Assembly (NCBI RefSeq): GCF_005876855.1
Contig: NZ_QLAE01000003.1
Span: 62,001 to 126,000, forward strand
DNA: 64,000 nucleotides
Direction of reading: 5' to 3'
Source of the DNA: Stutzerimonas nosocomialis
Lineage (GTDB): Bacteria > Pseudomonadota > Gammaproteobacteria > Pseudomonadales > Pseudomonadaceae
Shown here: positions 57,009 to 64,000 of the stretch, piece after piece
Layout of the letters: every line of letters starts with the position of its first letter
Position numbering within the stretch: the first letter of the stretch is position 1
Program-made: the position numbers and the translations under genes
The notes under the pieces: generated by a model
The model's database searches: none
What the model was told of the DNA's origin: nothing
What the model saw: the letters and a program-made list of their open reading frames with translations, nothing else

Positions 57009-57830
57009 ATGACTCAACCCCGCATCGCCTTCGTCGGCGCCGGCAACATGGCCGCGAGCCTGATCGGCGGCCTGCGTGCCCAGGGCGTTCCGGCCGATGC
57101 CATCCGCGCCAGCGACCCGGGCGCCGACAAGCGTGACGCCATGAGCCGCGAACACGGCATCGAAACCTTCGCCGAGAATCGCGAGGCCGTCGCCGGTGCC
57201 GACATCGTCGTGCTGGCGGTCAAGCCCCAGGTGATGCAGGACGTCTGTCGCGCGCTGGCCGAGCACCTGGAAGCCCGCACGCTGGTGGTATCGATCGCCG
57301 CCGGTATCAGTTGCGCAAGCCTGCAGCGCTGGCTCGGCGAAGGCCGGCCGATCGTCCGCTGCATGCCCAACACGCCGTCGCTGCTGCGCCAGGGCGTCAG
57401 CGGCCTGTTCGCCAACGCGCAGACCAGCGAGGCGCAGCGCCAGCAGGCCGAACAGCTGCTTTGCGCCGTGGGTCTGGCCCTGTGGCTGGACGACGAACAG
57501 CTGATCGACGCGGTGACCGCCGTGTCGGGCAGCGGGCCGGCGTATTTCTTCCTGATGATCGAGGCCATGACCGCGGCCGGCGAGTCCCTCGGCCTGCCCC
57601 GCCAGACCGCCGAACGACTGAGCCAGCACACGGCCCTGGGCGCTGCGCGGATGGCCTGCGAGAGCGAGGTCGATGCGGCAGAACTGCGACGTCGCGTCAC
57701 CTCGCCGAACGGCACCACCGAAGCGGCGATCAAAGCCTTCCAGGCTGGCGGTTTCGAAACCCTGGTACAACAGGCCCTGAACGCCGCCGCACGGCGCTCG
57801 GCCGAACTGGCCGAGCAGCTGGGCCGCTAA
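57009..57830 (+). CDS. proC: Pyrroline-5-carboxylate reductase
   Basis: The 273-residue NAD(P)H enzyme completes proline synthesis. The N-terminal FVGAGNMAASLIGGL dinucleotide motif and the C-terminal signature region RRRVTSPNGTTEAAIKAF are present. AAAGGAAA precedes the start. Confidence 0.97.
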   Translation: MTQPRIAFVGAGNMAASLIGGLRAQGVPADAIRASDPGADKRDAMSREHGIETFAENREAVAGADIVVLAVKPQVMQDVCRALAEHLEARTLVVSIAAGISCASLQRWLGEGRPIVRCMPNTPSLLRQGVSGLFANAQTSEAQRQQAEQLLCAVGLALWLDDEQLIDAVTAVSGSGPAYFFLMIEAMTAAGESLGLPRQTAERLSQHTALGAARMACESEVDAAELRRRVTSPNGTTEAAIKAFQAGGFETLVQQALNAAARRSAELAEQLGR

Positions 57831-57843
57831 CAAGGAGTCATTG

Positions 57844-58434
57844 ATGATTGGACTGAACACCGCGGCTATCTACGTCCTGCAGACGCTGGGTAGCCTCTAT
57901 CTGTTGATCGTGCTGCTGCGCTTCATCCTGCAACTGGTACGTGCCGACTTCTACAACCCACTGAGCCAGTTCATCGTGCGCGCGACCCACCCGTTACTGC
58001 GCCCGCTGCGCCGGATCATCCCCAGCATGGGCGGGCTCGACCTGGCGTCGCTGGTGCTCGCCGTCCTGCTGCAGATGGCGCTGATGGCGCTGACTCTGCT
58101 GCTGGCCTACGGCACGACGGGCAATCCGATGCAGCTGCTGGTCTGGGCGATCATCGGGGTGACCGGACTGTTCCTGAAGATCTTCTTCTTCGCGCTGATC
58201 ATCAGCGTGATCCTGTCCTGGGTCGCCCCGGGCAGCCACAACCCCGGCGCGCAACTGGTCAACCAGCTGTGCGAGCCGCTGCTGAGCCCGATCCGGCGCA
58301 TCCTGCCGAGCCTCGGCGGACTCGACCTGTCGCCGATCTTCGCCTTCCTGGCCCTGCGCCTGCTGGACATGATGGTGATCAACAACCTGGCCGCCATGAC
58401 CCACATGCCCGATACCCTGCGCCTGCTGATGTGA
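57844..58434 (+). CDS. yggT: YggT-family membrane protein
   Basis: The 196-residue inner membrane protein has two YggT repeats, each with RFILQL-type helices and an NPL...HPLLRPLRRIIPSMGGLDL / NPG...EPLLSPIRRILPSLGGLDL motif. The role is unclear; osmotic and envelope links have been reported for the family. The ATG at 57844 has AAGGAG upstream (an in-frame TTG at 57841 is unlikely). A 10-bp inverted repeat (58441-58450 with 58474-58483) follows. Confidence 0.93.
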   Translation: MIGLNTAAIYVLQTLGSLYLLIVLLRFILQLVRADFYNPLSQFIVRATHPLLRPLRRIIPSMGGLDLASLVLAVLLQMALMALTLLLAYGTTGNPMQLLVWAIIGVTGLFLKIFFFALIISVILSWVAPGSHNPGAQLVNQLCEPLLSPIRRILPSLGGLDLSPIFAFLALRLLDMMVINNLAAMTHMPDTLRLLM

Positions 58435-58440
58435 GATGAC

Positions 58441-58483
58441 CGCCCGGCCGGCCGATTTGCCCTTTGGGTGCCGCGGCCGGGCG
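58441..58483 (+). terminator. Inverted repeat after yggT
   Basis: CGCCCGGCCG and CGGCCGGGCG are perfect complements 23 bases apart, starting six bases after the yggT stop. They are GC-only, without a T tract. Confidence 0.4.
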
Positions 58484-58489
58484 CCCCGA

Positions 58490-58517
58490 TTGACCTGGCA
58501 GCGATTCACCGCATAAT
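58490..58517 (+). promoter_or_regulatory. Promoter of the dynamin-like gene
   Basis: TTGACC (58490-58495) and CATAAT (58512-58517), 16 bases apart, lie 35 bases before the ATG at 58552. This suggests transcription independent of the yggS-proC-yggT unit. Confidence 0.55.
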
Positions 58518-58551
58518 CGCCGCATCATCAATTCGTCGGGCCCAGGTGAGC

Positions 58552-60516
58552 ATGGAACGTCTCAATCAACAGGTGGATGCCTACGTAACCTGGAAGCGCG
58601 ACCTGATCCGCGAGGTCACCCGCTACCGCAGCTGGCTGGCCCACAACCGGCTCAATTCCGAGGGTGTCGAAGCCCGCCTGGAACGCGCACTCAAGCTGCT
58701 GCGCACCGACCACATCACCCTCGCCTTCGTCGGCGAGTTCTCCCGCGGCAAGACCGAACTGATCAACGCCCTGTTCTTCTCCGGATTCGGCCAGCGCATG
58801 CTGCCCTCCCGGGCCGGGCGCACCACCATGTGTCCGACCGAGCTGTTCTTCGATCCCCGCTCGGAGCGCTCCTACATCCGCCTGCTGCCGATCGAGACGC
58901 GTCTTGGCGAGACCAGCATCGCCCAGTTCAAGCGCACACCGGAGCAGTGGACCCACATCGCCCTCGACCCCACCGATGCCGACAACATGGCCGAGGCGTT
59001 CGGCCAGGTGGCACAGGTCAAGCCGATGCCGGCGGAGCAGGCGATCCAGCTGGGCTTCGATCCGGCCATGCTGGAAAGCGCCGGCATCGAAGGCAAGGTG
59101 CTGGTGCCGGCCTGGCGCCACGCCCTGGTCAACTTCGACCATCCCCTGCTGCGTCAGGGCCTGCGCATCCTCGACACGCCGGGGCTCAACGCCCTGGGCA
59201 GCGAGCCGGAACTGACGCTCTCGATGCTGCCCAGCGCCCAGGGCATCATCTTCCTGCTGTCGGCCGACACCGGCGTCACCGCGAGCGACATGGAAATCTG
59301 GCAGCAGCACATTCGCCGCCTCGACGAGAGCACCCAGGGCGCCCTGTTCGCCGTACTGAACAAGATCGACGTGCTCTGGGACGACCTGGCGGGCGAGGTG
59401 TTCATGCAGAACGCCATCTACCGGCTGCGCGGTCACACCGCCAGGCAGCTGGGCCTGGAGGACGAGGACGTGCTGCCGCTGTCGGCCAAGCAGGCCCTGC
59501 TGGCCAAGGTTCGCGGCGACAAGGCGCTTCTCGAACGCAGCCAGCTGGCCGAACTGGAACAGCTGCTCTGCGAGCGCATCATCGCGCAGAAGGAACGTCT
59601 GCTCGAAGAGCGCGTCATCCGGCAGGTCCTTTCCCTGCTGCAGAACAGCCAGCACGTGCTCAGCCAGCGCCTGGAGAAGGTCTGCGAGCAGCGCGACCTG
59701 CTGGCCAGCCATCAGCAGGACAACGGGCAGATGCTGCTCGAGCTCACCGCCCGCACCCGTGAGGATCACGACCTGCACCACAAGCAGCTGCTCGGCCTGA
59801 AGACCAACCAGCGGCTGATCAAGCGCCAGGGCGACCTGCTGTGCGCCGCCATCCGCACCGAGCGTCTCGACCAGAACCTGGAAAAGCTGCGCCAGCGCCT
59901 GACCGGCAGCCTGACCACCATTGGCATCAACCTCGGCATCCTGCAGTTCTTCCGCTCCGTGGAGCTGGACCTGGGACTGCTGGAGCAGGAAGCGGAGCTG
60001 GCCAACAAGATGGTCTCGGCCGTCTACCGCCGGCACAACGAGGAAAACCCGCTGCGCGCGGTCGATGCGCCACTGTTCAATCTCAAGCCCTACCAGCGCG
60101 AGCTGAAAAAGCTGCAGGACAAGGCCGACCAGTTCCGGCTCCAGCTCAAGACCCTGCTGACCGAACAGCAGATCCTCACCCGGCGCTTCTTCGCCACCCT
60201 GGTACTCGAAGTGGTCGCCCTGCACCGCCGGCTGCGCCAGGAAGCCGAGCAATGGGCCAACGAAGCGCTGGCGCCGCTGCTGCAGCATTCGCTCGAGCAC
60301 AAGCAGCAGCTCGAAACCCACATGTTCAAGCTCAAGGCGCTGGCGCAGGAAACCCAGCAGGCCAGCCAGCGCGGCCAACTGCTGACCCGCTACAGCGGCG
60401 AGCTCGAAGAGCAGCTGGCGGTCGCCAACGACATCCAGCGCGCGTTGCGCCGTCCCGCGCCGCAACAGCGCCAGGCCAAGGTGGTGAACCTGAACGCCCA
60501 CTTCGCCGCCCACTGA
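58552..60516 (+). CDS. Bacterial dynamin-like GTPase
   Basis: The 654-residue protein has an N-terminal dynamin-type GTPase domain: G1 GEFSRGKTEL near residue 64, G2-region threonines in RTTMCPTEL, G3 DTPG in RILDTPGLN, and G4 NKID. Long helical, coiled-coil-rich segments with many Glu, Gln and Leu follow (about residues 350-654). No paddle or transmembrane helix is obvious. Bacterial dynamins remodel or protect membranes; the role of this one is unknown. The start at 58552 begins MERLNQQVDAYV. Confidence 0.87.
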   Translation: MERLNQQVDAYVTWKRDLIREVTRYRSWLAHNRLNSEGVEARLERALKLLRTDHITLAFVGEFSRGKTELINALFFSGFGQRMLPSRAGRTTMCPTELFFDPRSERSYIRLLPIETRLGETSIAQFKRTPEQWTHIALDPTDADNMAEAFGQVAQVKPMPAEQAIQLGFDPAMLESAGIEGKVLVPAWRHALVNFDHPLLRQGLRILDTPGLNALGSEPELTLSMLPSAQGIIFLLSADTGVTASDMEIWQQHIRRLDESTQGALFAVLNKIDVLWDDLAGEVFMQNAIYRLRGHTARQLGLEDEDVLPLSAKQALLAKVRGDKALLERSQLAELEQLLCERIIAQKERLLEERVIRQVLSLLQNSQHVLSQRLEKVCEQRDLLASHQQDNGQMLLELTARTREDHDLHHKQLLGLKTNQRLIKRQGDLLCAAIRTERLDQNLEKLRQRLTGSLTTIGINLGILQFFRSVELDLGLLEQEAELANKMVSAVYRRHNEENPLRAVDAPLFNLKPYQRELKKLQDKADQFRLQLKTLLTEQQILTRRFFATLVLEVVALHRRLRQEAEQWANEALAPLLQHSLEHKQQLETHMFKLKALAQETQQASQRGQLLTRYSGELEEQLAVANDIQRALRRPAPQQRQAKVVNLNAHFAAH

Positions 60517-60543
60517 ACCGGCTGCCCCGCGCCGTCCCGACCC

Positions 60544-60565
60544 GCCCCGTGGCGCACCACGGGGC
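60544..60565 (+). terminator. Perfect hairpin after the dynamin-like gene
   Basis: GCCCCGTGG, a CGCA loop and CCACGGGGC form a perfect 9-bp stem 28 bases after the stop. No T tract follows. Confidence 0.45.
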
Positions 60566-60649
60566 ACGGCGGCACTGCCAGCGATACTGGATGAATTGAA
60601 GCGCGCTTACCTTTAGACTTTGGCGCCTTCTTCTTGCGAGACAGGGTCG

Positions 60650-61789
60650 ATGCCCACTGCCATTCCAGACGACTCCGTCGGTCTGGTGAGCCCGAAGGTC
60701 GAGCGCTTCGCCGATCCTCTGGCGCTCGCCTGCGGCCGCACACTTGCCGATTACCAGCTGATCTACGAAACCTACGGCACGCTCAACGCCGAGCGCAGCA
60801 ACGCCGTGCTGATCTGCCACGCCCTGTCCGGACACCATCACGCTGCCGGCTACCACAGCCCGGACGATCGCAAGCCCGGCTGGTGGGACAGCTGCATCGG
60901 TCCTGGCAAGCCGATCGACACCGAGCGCTTCTTCGTGGTGAGCCTGAACAACCTGGGCGGTTGCAACGGCTCGACCGGCCCCTGCAGCCTCAATCCGGCC
61001 ACCGGCAAGCCCTACGGCGCCGATTTCCCGGTGATCACCGTGGAAGACTGGGTGCACAGCCAGGCGCGCCTGGCCGATGCCCTGGGCATCGGCCAGTGGG
61101 CCGCGGTGGTGGGCGGCAGCCTCGGCGGCATGCAGGCGCTGCAGTGGACCATCAGCTACCCCGAGCGCGTGCGGCACTGCCTGGCGATCGCCTCGGCGCC
61201 CAAGCTCTCGGCGCAGAACATCGCGTTCAACGAAGTGGCGCGCCAGGCGATCCTGTCCGACCCGGAATTCCACGGCGGGCATTTCCACGAACAGGGCGTG
61301 ATCCCCAAGCGCGGCCTGATGCTGGCGCGCATGGTCGGCCACATCACCTACCTGTCCGATGACGCGATGGGCGCCAAGTTCGGTCGCGGGCTCAAGAGCG
61401 ACAAGCTCAACTACGACTTCAACAGCGTCGAATTCCAGGTCGAGAGCTACCTGCGCTACCAGGGCGAGGAGTTTTCCGGGCGCTTCGACGCCAACACCTA
61501 CCTGCTGATGACCAAGGCGCTGGACTACTTCGACCCGGCCGCCACCCACGATGACGACCTGGCGGCCACCCTGGCCGTGGCCAAGGCCGACTTCTGCGTG
61601 ATGTCCTTCACCACCGACTGGCGCTTCTCGCCGGAGCGCTCCCGCGAGCTGGTCGAGGCCCTGATCGCCGCCGGCAAGAACGTCAGCTACCTGGAGATCG
61701 ATGCGCCGCAGGGCCACGACGCCTTCCTGATGCCGATCCCGCGCTACCTGCAAGCCTTCCGCGGTTACATGAACCGCATCGCCGTATAA
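60650..61789 (+). CDS. metX: Homoserine O-acyltransferase (MetX; succinyl type expected)
   Basis: The 379-residue alpha/beta hydrolase activates homoserine for methionine synthesis. The nucleophile elbow is [14 protein letters not shown], with the Asp and His supplied near [13 protein letters not shown] and GHDAFL. Pseudomonas MetX paired with MetW uses succinyl-CoA, so MetXS is the likely activity, but sequence reading alone does not fix the acyl donor. The start at 60650 matches the family. metW follows nine bases later. Confidence 0.94.
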   Translation: MPTAIPDDSVGLVSPKVERFADPLALACGRTLADYQLIYETYGTLNAERSNAVLICHALSGHHHAAGYHSPDDRKPGWWDSCIGPGKPIDTERFFVVSLNNLGGCNGSTGPCSLNPATGKPYGADFPVITVEDWVHSQARLADALGIGQWAAVVGGSLGGMQALQWTISYPERVRHCLAIASAPKLSAQNIAFNEVARQAILSDPEFHGGHFHEQGVIPKRGLMLARMVGHITYLSDDAMGAKFGRGLKSDKLNYDFNSVEFQVESYLRYQGEEFSGRFDANTYLLMTKALDYFDPAATHDDDLAATLAVAKADFCVMSFTTDWRFSPERSRELVEALIAAGKNVSYLEIDAPQGHDAFLMPIPRYLQAFRGYMNRIAV

Positions 61790-61798
61790 GGACCTCAC

Positions 61799-62398
61799 AT
61801 GCGAGCCGATCTGGACATCATCCAAGACTGGATACCGGCGGGCAGCCGCGTGCTCGACCTCGGCTGCGGCAGCGGCGAGCTGCTGGCCTGGCTGCGCGAC
61901 CACAAGAACGTCAGCGGCTACGGGCTGGAAATCGATCCGGACAACATCGCCGCCTGCGTGGAGAAGGGCGTCAACGTGATCGAGCAGGACCTGGACAAGC
62001 TGCTCGGCAACTTCGCCAGCGACAGCTTCGACGTGGTGGTCATGACCCAGGCGCTGCAGGCGGTGCACTACCCCGACAAGCTGCTCGAGGAAATGCTGCG
62101 CGTCGGCCGCGAATGCATCATCACCTTCCCCAACTTCGGCCACTGGCGCTGCCGCTGGTACCTGGCGAGCAAGGGACGCATGCCGGTTTCGGAATTTCTT
62201 CCTTACACCTGGTACAACACGCCGAACATCCATTTCTGTACCTTCGAGGACTTCGAAAACCTGTGCCGCCAGCTGAAGATCACCGTCAAGGAACGCCTTG
62301 CGGTCGATCGCGAACATCGCCACGGCTGGGCCAGCAAAGCCTGGCCCAACCTGCTCGGCGAGATCGGCATCTACCGCGTCAGCCGGCCACAGCCATGA
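61799..62398 (+). CDS. metW: MetW, methyltransferase-like partner of MetX
   Basis: The 199-residue protein has a class I methyltransferase fold (RVLDLGCGSGELLAWL) and the MetW signature QALQAVHYPDKLLEEMLRVGRECIITFPNFGHWRCRW. It is required with MetX for methionine synthesis in Pseudomonas. AAGGACC precedes the start. Confidence 0.95.
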   Translation: MRADLDIIQDWIPAGSRVLDLGCGSGELLAWLRDHKNVSGYGLEIDPDNIAACVEKGVNVIEQDLDKLLGNFASDSFDVVVMTQALQAVHYPDKLLEEMLRVGRECIITFPNFGHWRCRWYLASKGRMPVSEFLPYTWYNTPNIHFCTFEDFENLCRQLKITVKERLAVDREHRHGWASKAWPNLLGEIGIYRVSRPQP

Positions 62399-62426
62399 TT
62401 GACCCTCATACCGCTGGAGGTAACTG

Positions 62427-62846
62427 ATGAGACGGAGCCTGACCCTCCTGTTCGCCCTGCTGCTCGCCGTGCCGGCCCTGGCCGAACGCAAGCAGAGCTT
62501 TGGCGAGTACGACGTGCATTACATCACCTTCAATTCCGGCTTCCTGCAGCCGGACGTCGCCGCCGCCACCGGCCTGGTGCGCAGCAGGACCCAGGGCGTG
62601 GTCAACGTCTCGGTGCTCAAGCACGGCGAGCCGGTGCCCTCGCTGGTCAACGGCTCGGTGAGGAATCTTCTCGGCCAGGATCGTCCCCTGGCCTTCCGGC
62701 AGATCAAGGAAGGCCAGGCGATCTACTACCTGGCCCAGTTCCCGTTCGACTCGCGCGAGACCCTGCGCTTCACCCTCAACGTCCAGCCGCTGGGCGGCGA
62801 GCCGATGAGTTTCAACTTCAACCAGGAAGTGTTCCCCGACCCATGA
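62427..62846 (+). CDS. Exported DUF4426 protein
   Basis: The 139-residue protein has a signal peptide (LLAVPALA) followed by [31 protein letters not shown], the DUF4426 signature. It is consistently found between metW and rdgB in Pseudomonas. Function is unknown; a periplasmic location is inferred. GGAGG lies before the start, and the stop overlaps rdgB (ATGA). Confidence 0.9.
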   Translation: MRRSLTLLFALLLAVPALAERKQSFGEYDVHYITFNSGFLQPDVAAATGLVRSRTQGVVNVSVLKHGEPVPSLVNGSVRNLLGQDRPLAFRQIKEGQAIYYLAQFPFDSRETLRFTLNVQPLGGEPMSFNFNQEVFPDP

Positions 62847-63442
62847 TGATGCCTTTCAATGAACTGGTGCTGGCCAGCCACAACGCCGGCAAGCTCAAGG
62901 AACTGCAGGCCATGCTCGGCGACGCGGTCCGCGTGCGCTCGGTGGGCGAATTCAGCGACGTCGAGCCCGAGGAAACCGGCCTCTCGTTCGTCGAGAACGC
63001 CATCCTCAAGGCACGCAACGCCGCGCGGCTGTCCGGCCTTCCGGCACTGGCCGACGATTCGGGCCTGGCGGTCGACGCCCTCGGCGGCGCGCCGGGCATC
63101 TACTCGGCGCGCTACGCCGACGGCCAGGGCGATGCCGCCAACAACGCCAAGCTGCTCGATGCCCTGCGCGAGGTGCCCGACGCCGAGCGCGGCGCCCAGT
63201 TCGTCTGCGCGCTGGCGCTGGTGCGGCACGCCGACGATCCGCTGCCGATCATCTGCGAAGGGCTCTGGCCCGGCAGCATCCTGCATGCGGCCCGGGGTGA
63301 CCAGGGGTTCGGTTACGACCCGCTGTTCTGGGTGCCCGAGCGTGGATGCTCGAGTGCCGAGCTGCCTTCGGCCGAAAAGAACCGGATCAGCCACAGGGCA
63401 CGGGCGATGGCGATCCTCAAGCAGCGGCTGGGCATCGCATGA
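62843..63442 (+). CDS. rdgB: dITP/XTP pyrophosphatase
   Basis: The 199-residue Ham1/ITPase-family enzyme removes non-canonical purine NTPs. Motifs are [53 protein letters not shown] and [11 protein letters not shown]. Three in-frame ATGs occur at 62843, 62846 and 62849; the first overlaps the preceding stop. The end overlaps hemW. Confidence 0.96.
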   Translation: MMMPFNELVLASHNAGKLKELQAMLGDAVRVRSVGEFSDVEPEETGLSFVENAILKARNAARLSGLPALADDSGLAVDALGGAPGIYSARYADGQGDAANNAKLLDALREVPDAERGAQFVCALALVRHADDPLPIICEGLWPGSILHAARGDQGFGYDPLFWVPERGCSSAELPSAEKNRISHRARAMAILKQRLGIA

Positions 63443-64000
63443 GCGGCGCCGGAAGCCGGAAGCTGGAAGCTGAAAGCAACAGGCACACGGACAGCTTCGA
63501 GCTCCTGACTTCCGGCATCGAGCTGCCGCCCCTGGCAGCTTATGTCCATATCCCCTGGTGCGTGCGCAAATGCCCGTACTGCGATTTCAATTCCCACGCG
63601 GCGGGCCCCTCGCTGCCCGAGGATGCCTATGTCGAGGCGCTGCTGAGCGACCTCGACCAGGACCTCGAGCACGTCCATGGGCGCAGGCTGGTTTCGATCT
63701 TCTTCGGCGGCGGCACCCCCAGCCTGTTTTCGGCCCAGGCGCTGGGCAGGATTCTCGAAGGGCTGGAGCGGCGGGTCGGGTTCGCCGACGACATCGAGAT
63801 CACCCTGGAAGCCAATCCAGGCACCTTCGAGCAGGAAAAATTCCGCAGCTACCGCGCCCTGGGCATCAATCGCCTGTCGATCGGCGTGCAGAGCTTCCAG
63901 GCCGAGAAGCTCAAGGCGCTGGGCCGCATTCACGACGGCGACGAAGCGATTCGCGCGGCCGACATGGCCCGCGCGGCCGGTTTCGACAACTTCAACCTGG
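63439..64000 (+). CDS. hemW: Radical SAM haem chaperone HemW, 5' part (runs off the window)
   Basis: The ATG at 63439 overlaps the rdgB stop, and the frame stays open to the window end (187 codons). The radical SAM motif CVRKCPYC follows YVHIPW, then [18 protein letters not shown] and [10 protein letters not shown]. HemW binds haem and is related to HemN but lacks coproporphyrinogen oxidase activity. The first roughly 30 residues ([15 protein letters not shown]...) are unlike the family and are encoded by an inverted heptad repeat array. No other in-frame ATG, GTG or TTG lies before the conserved core. Confidence 0.92.
   Translation, partial: MSGAGSRKLEAESNRHTDSFELLTSGIELPPLAAYVHIPWCVRKCPYCDFNSHAAGPSLPEDAYVEALLSDLDQDLEHVHGRRLVSIFFGGGTPSLFSAQALGRILEGLERRVGFADDIEITLEANPGTFEQEKFRSYRALGINRLSIGVQSFQAEKLKALGRIHDGDEAIRAADMARAAGFDNFNL
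63448..63525. repeat. Inverted heptad repeat array, copy 3 (inside hemW start)
   Basis: Left-arm units resemble CGGAAGC/TGGAAGC (63448-63479). Right-arm units resemble AGCTTCG/GACTTCC (about 63492-63523), inverted around a short spacer. It lies within the translated 5' end of hemW. Confidence 0.7.

Overview
The window is high-GC, gene-dense DNA from a gammaproteobacterium of the genus Pseudomonas in the broad sense, possibly the stutzeri/mendocina side. The evidence is protein-level resemblance throughout and gene order. From memory, long stretches follow the P. aeruginosa PAO1 order: pgk-epd-tkt-sahR-metK, then ahcY-metF-rhlE-RND pump, and finally bioA-rsmE-Pil/Chp cluster-gshB-tonB3-algH-ruvX-pyrR-pyrB-pyrC'-pilU-pilT-yggS-proC-yggT-metX-metW-rdgB-hemW. 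No tRNA, rRNA, CRISPR array, prophage or insertion sequence was seen.

Layout. Positions 1-3229 (minus) hold the start of pgk, then epd and tkt. Positions 3457-5780 hold an ArsR-methyltransferase regulator (SahR type) with an operator in front of it, and metK. Positions 5794-15328 are a mixed accessory stretch: a DUF2780 protein, a GT4 glycosyltransferase with a glycogen-debranching-like hydrolase, an ABC-2 exporter, ligB, and several small exported proteins. Positions 15444-18059 hold a SAH riboswitch, ahcY and metF. Positions 18230-21706 hold ppnN and an RhlE-type helicase. Positions 21838-27534 (minus) encode a MexAB-OprM/TtgABC-type efflux pump. A TtgR-like operator lies in front of the pump, but no regulator gene is adjacent. 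Next come yceI with a cytochrome b561, bioA and rsmE.

Positions 31275-44655 (minus) are the pilGHIJK-chpABC chemosensory operon, which controls twitching motility and is dominated by the giant kinase chpA (about 2470 residues). The plus strand then carries gshB, tonB3 and the tightly overlapping algH-ruvX-pyrR-pyrB-pyrC' operon. An accessory insert (50826-53990) holds a double-TM2 membrane protein and a two-gene radical-SAM/UdgX DNA repair cassette. That cassette has a perfect CTGT-N8-ACAG LexA box over its promoter and is the most interesting accessory element here. The retraction ATPase genes pilT and pilU follow, then yggS-proC-yggT, a dynamin-like GTPase, metX-metW, a DUF4426 protein, rdgB and the 5' part of hemW.

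Two themes tie the window together. One is methionine/SAM recycling (metK, ahcY, metF, metX, metW), with two independent SAH sensors: a protein repressor at metK and a riboswitch at ahcY. The other is type IV pilus motility (Pil-Chp, tonB3, pilT, pilU). A family of inverted 7-bp repeat arrays occurs three times, always between co-directional genes, and one copy is read in frame as the N-terminus of hemW.
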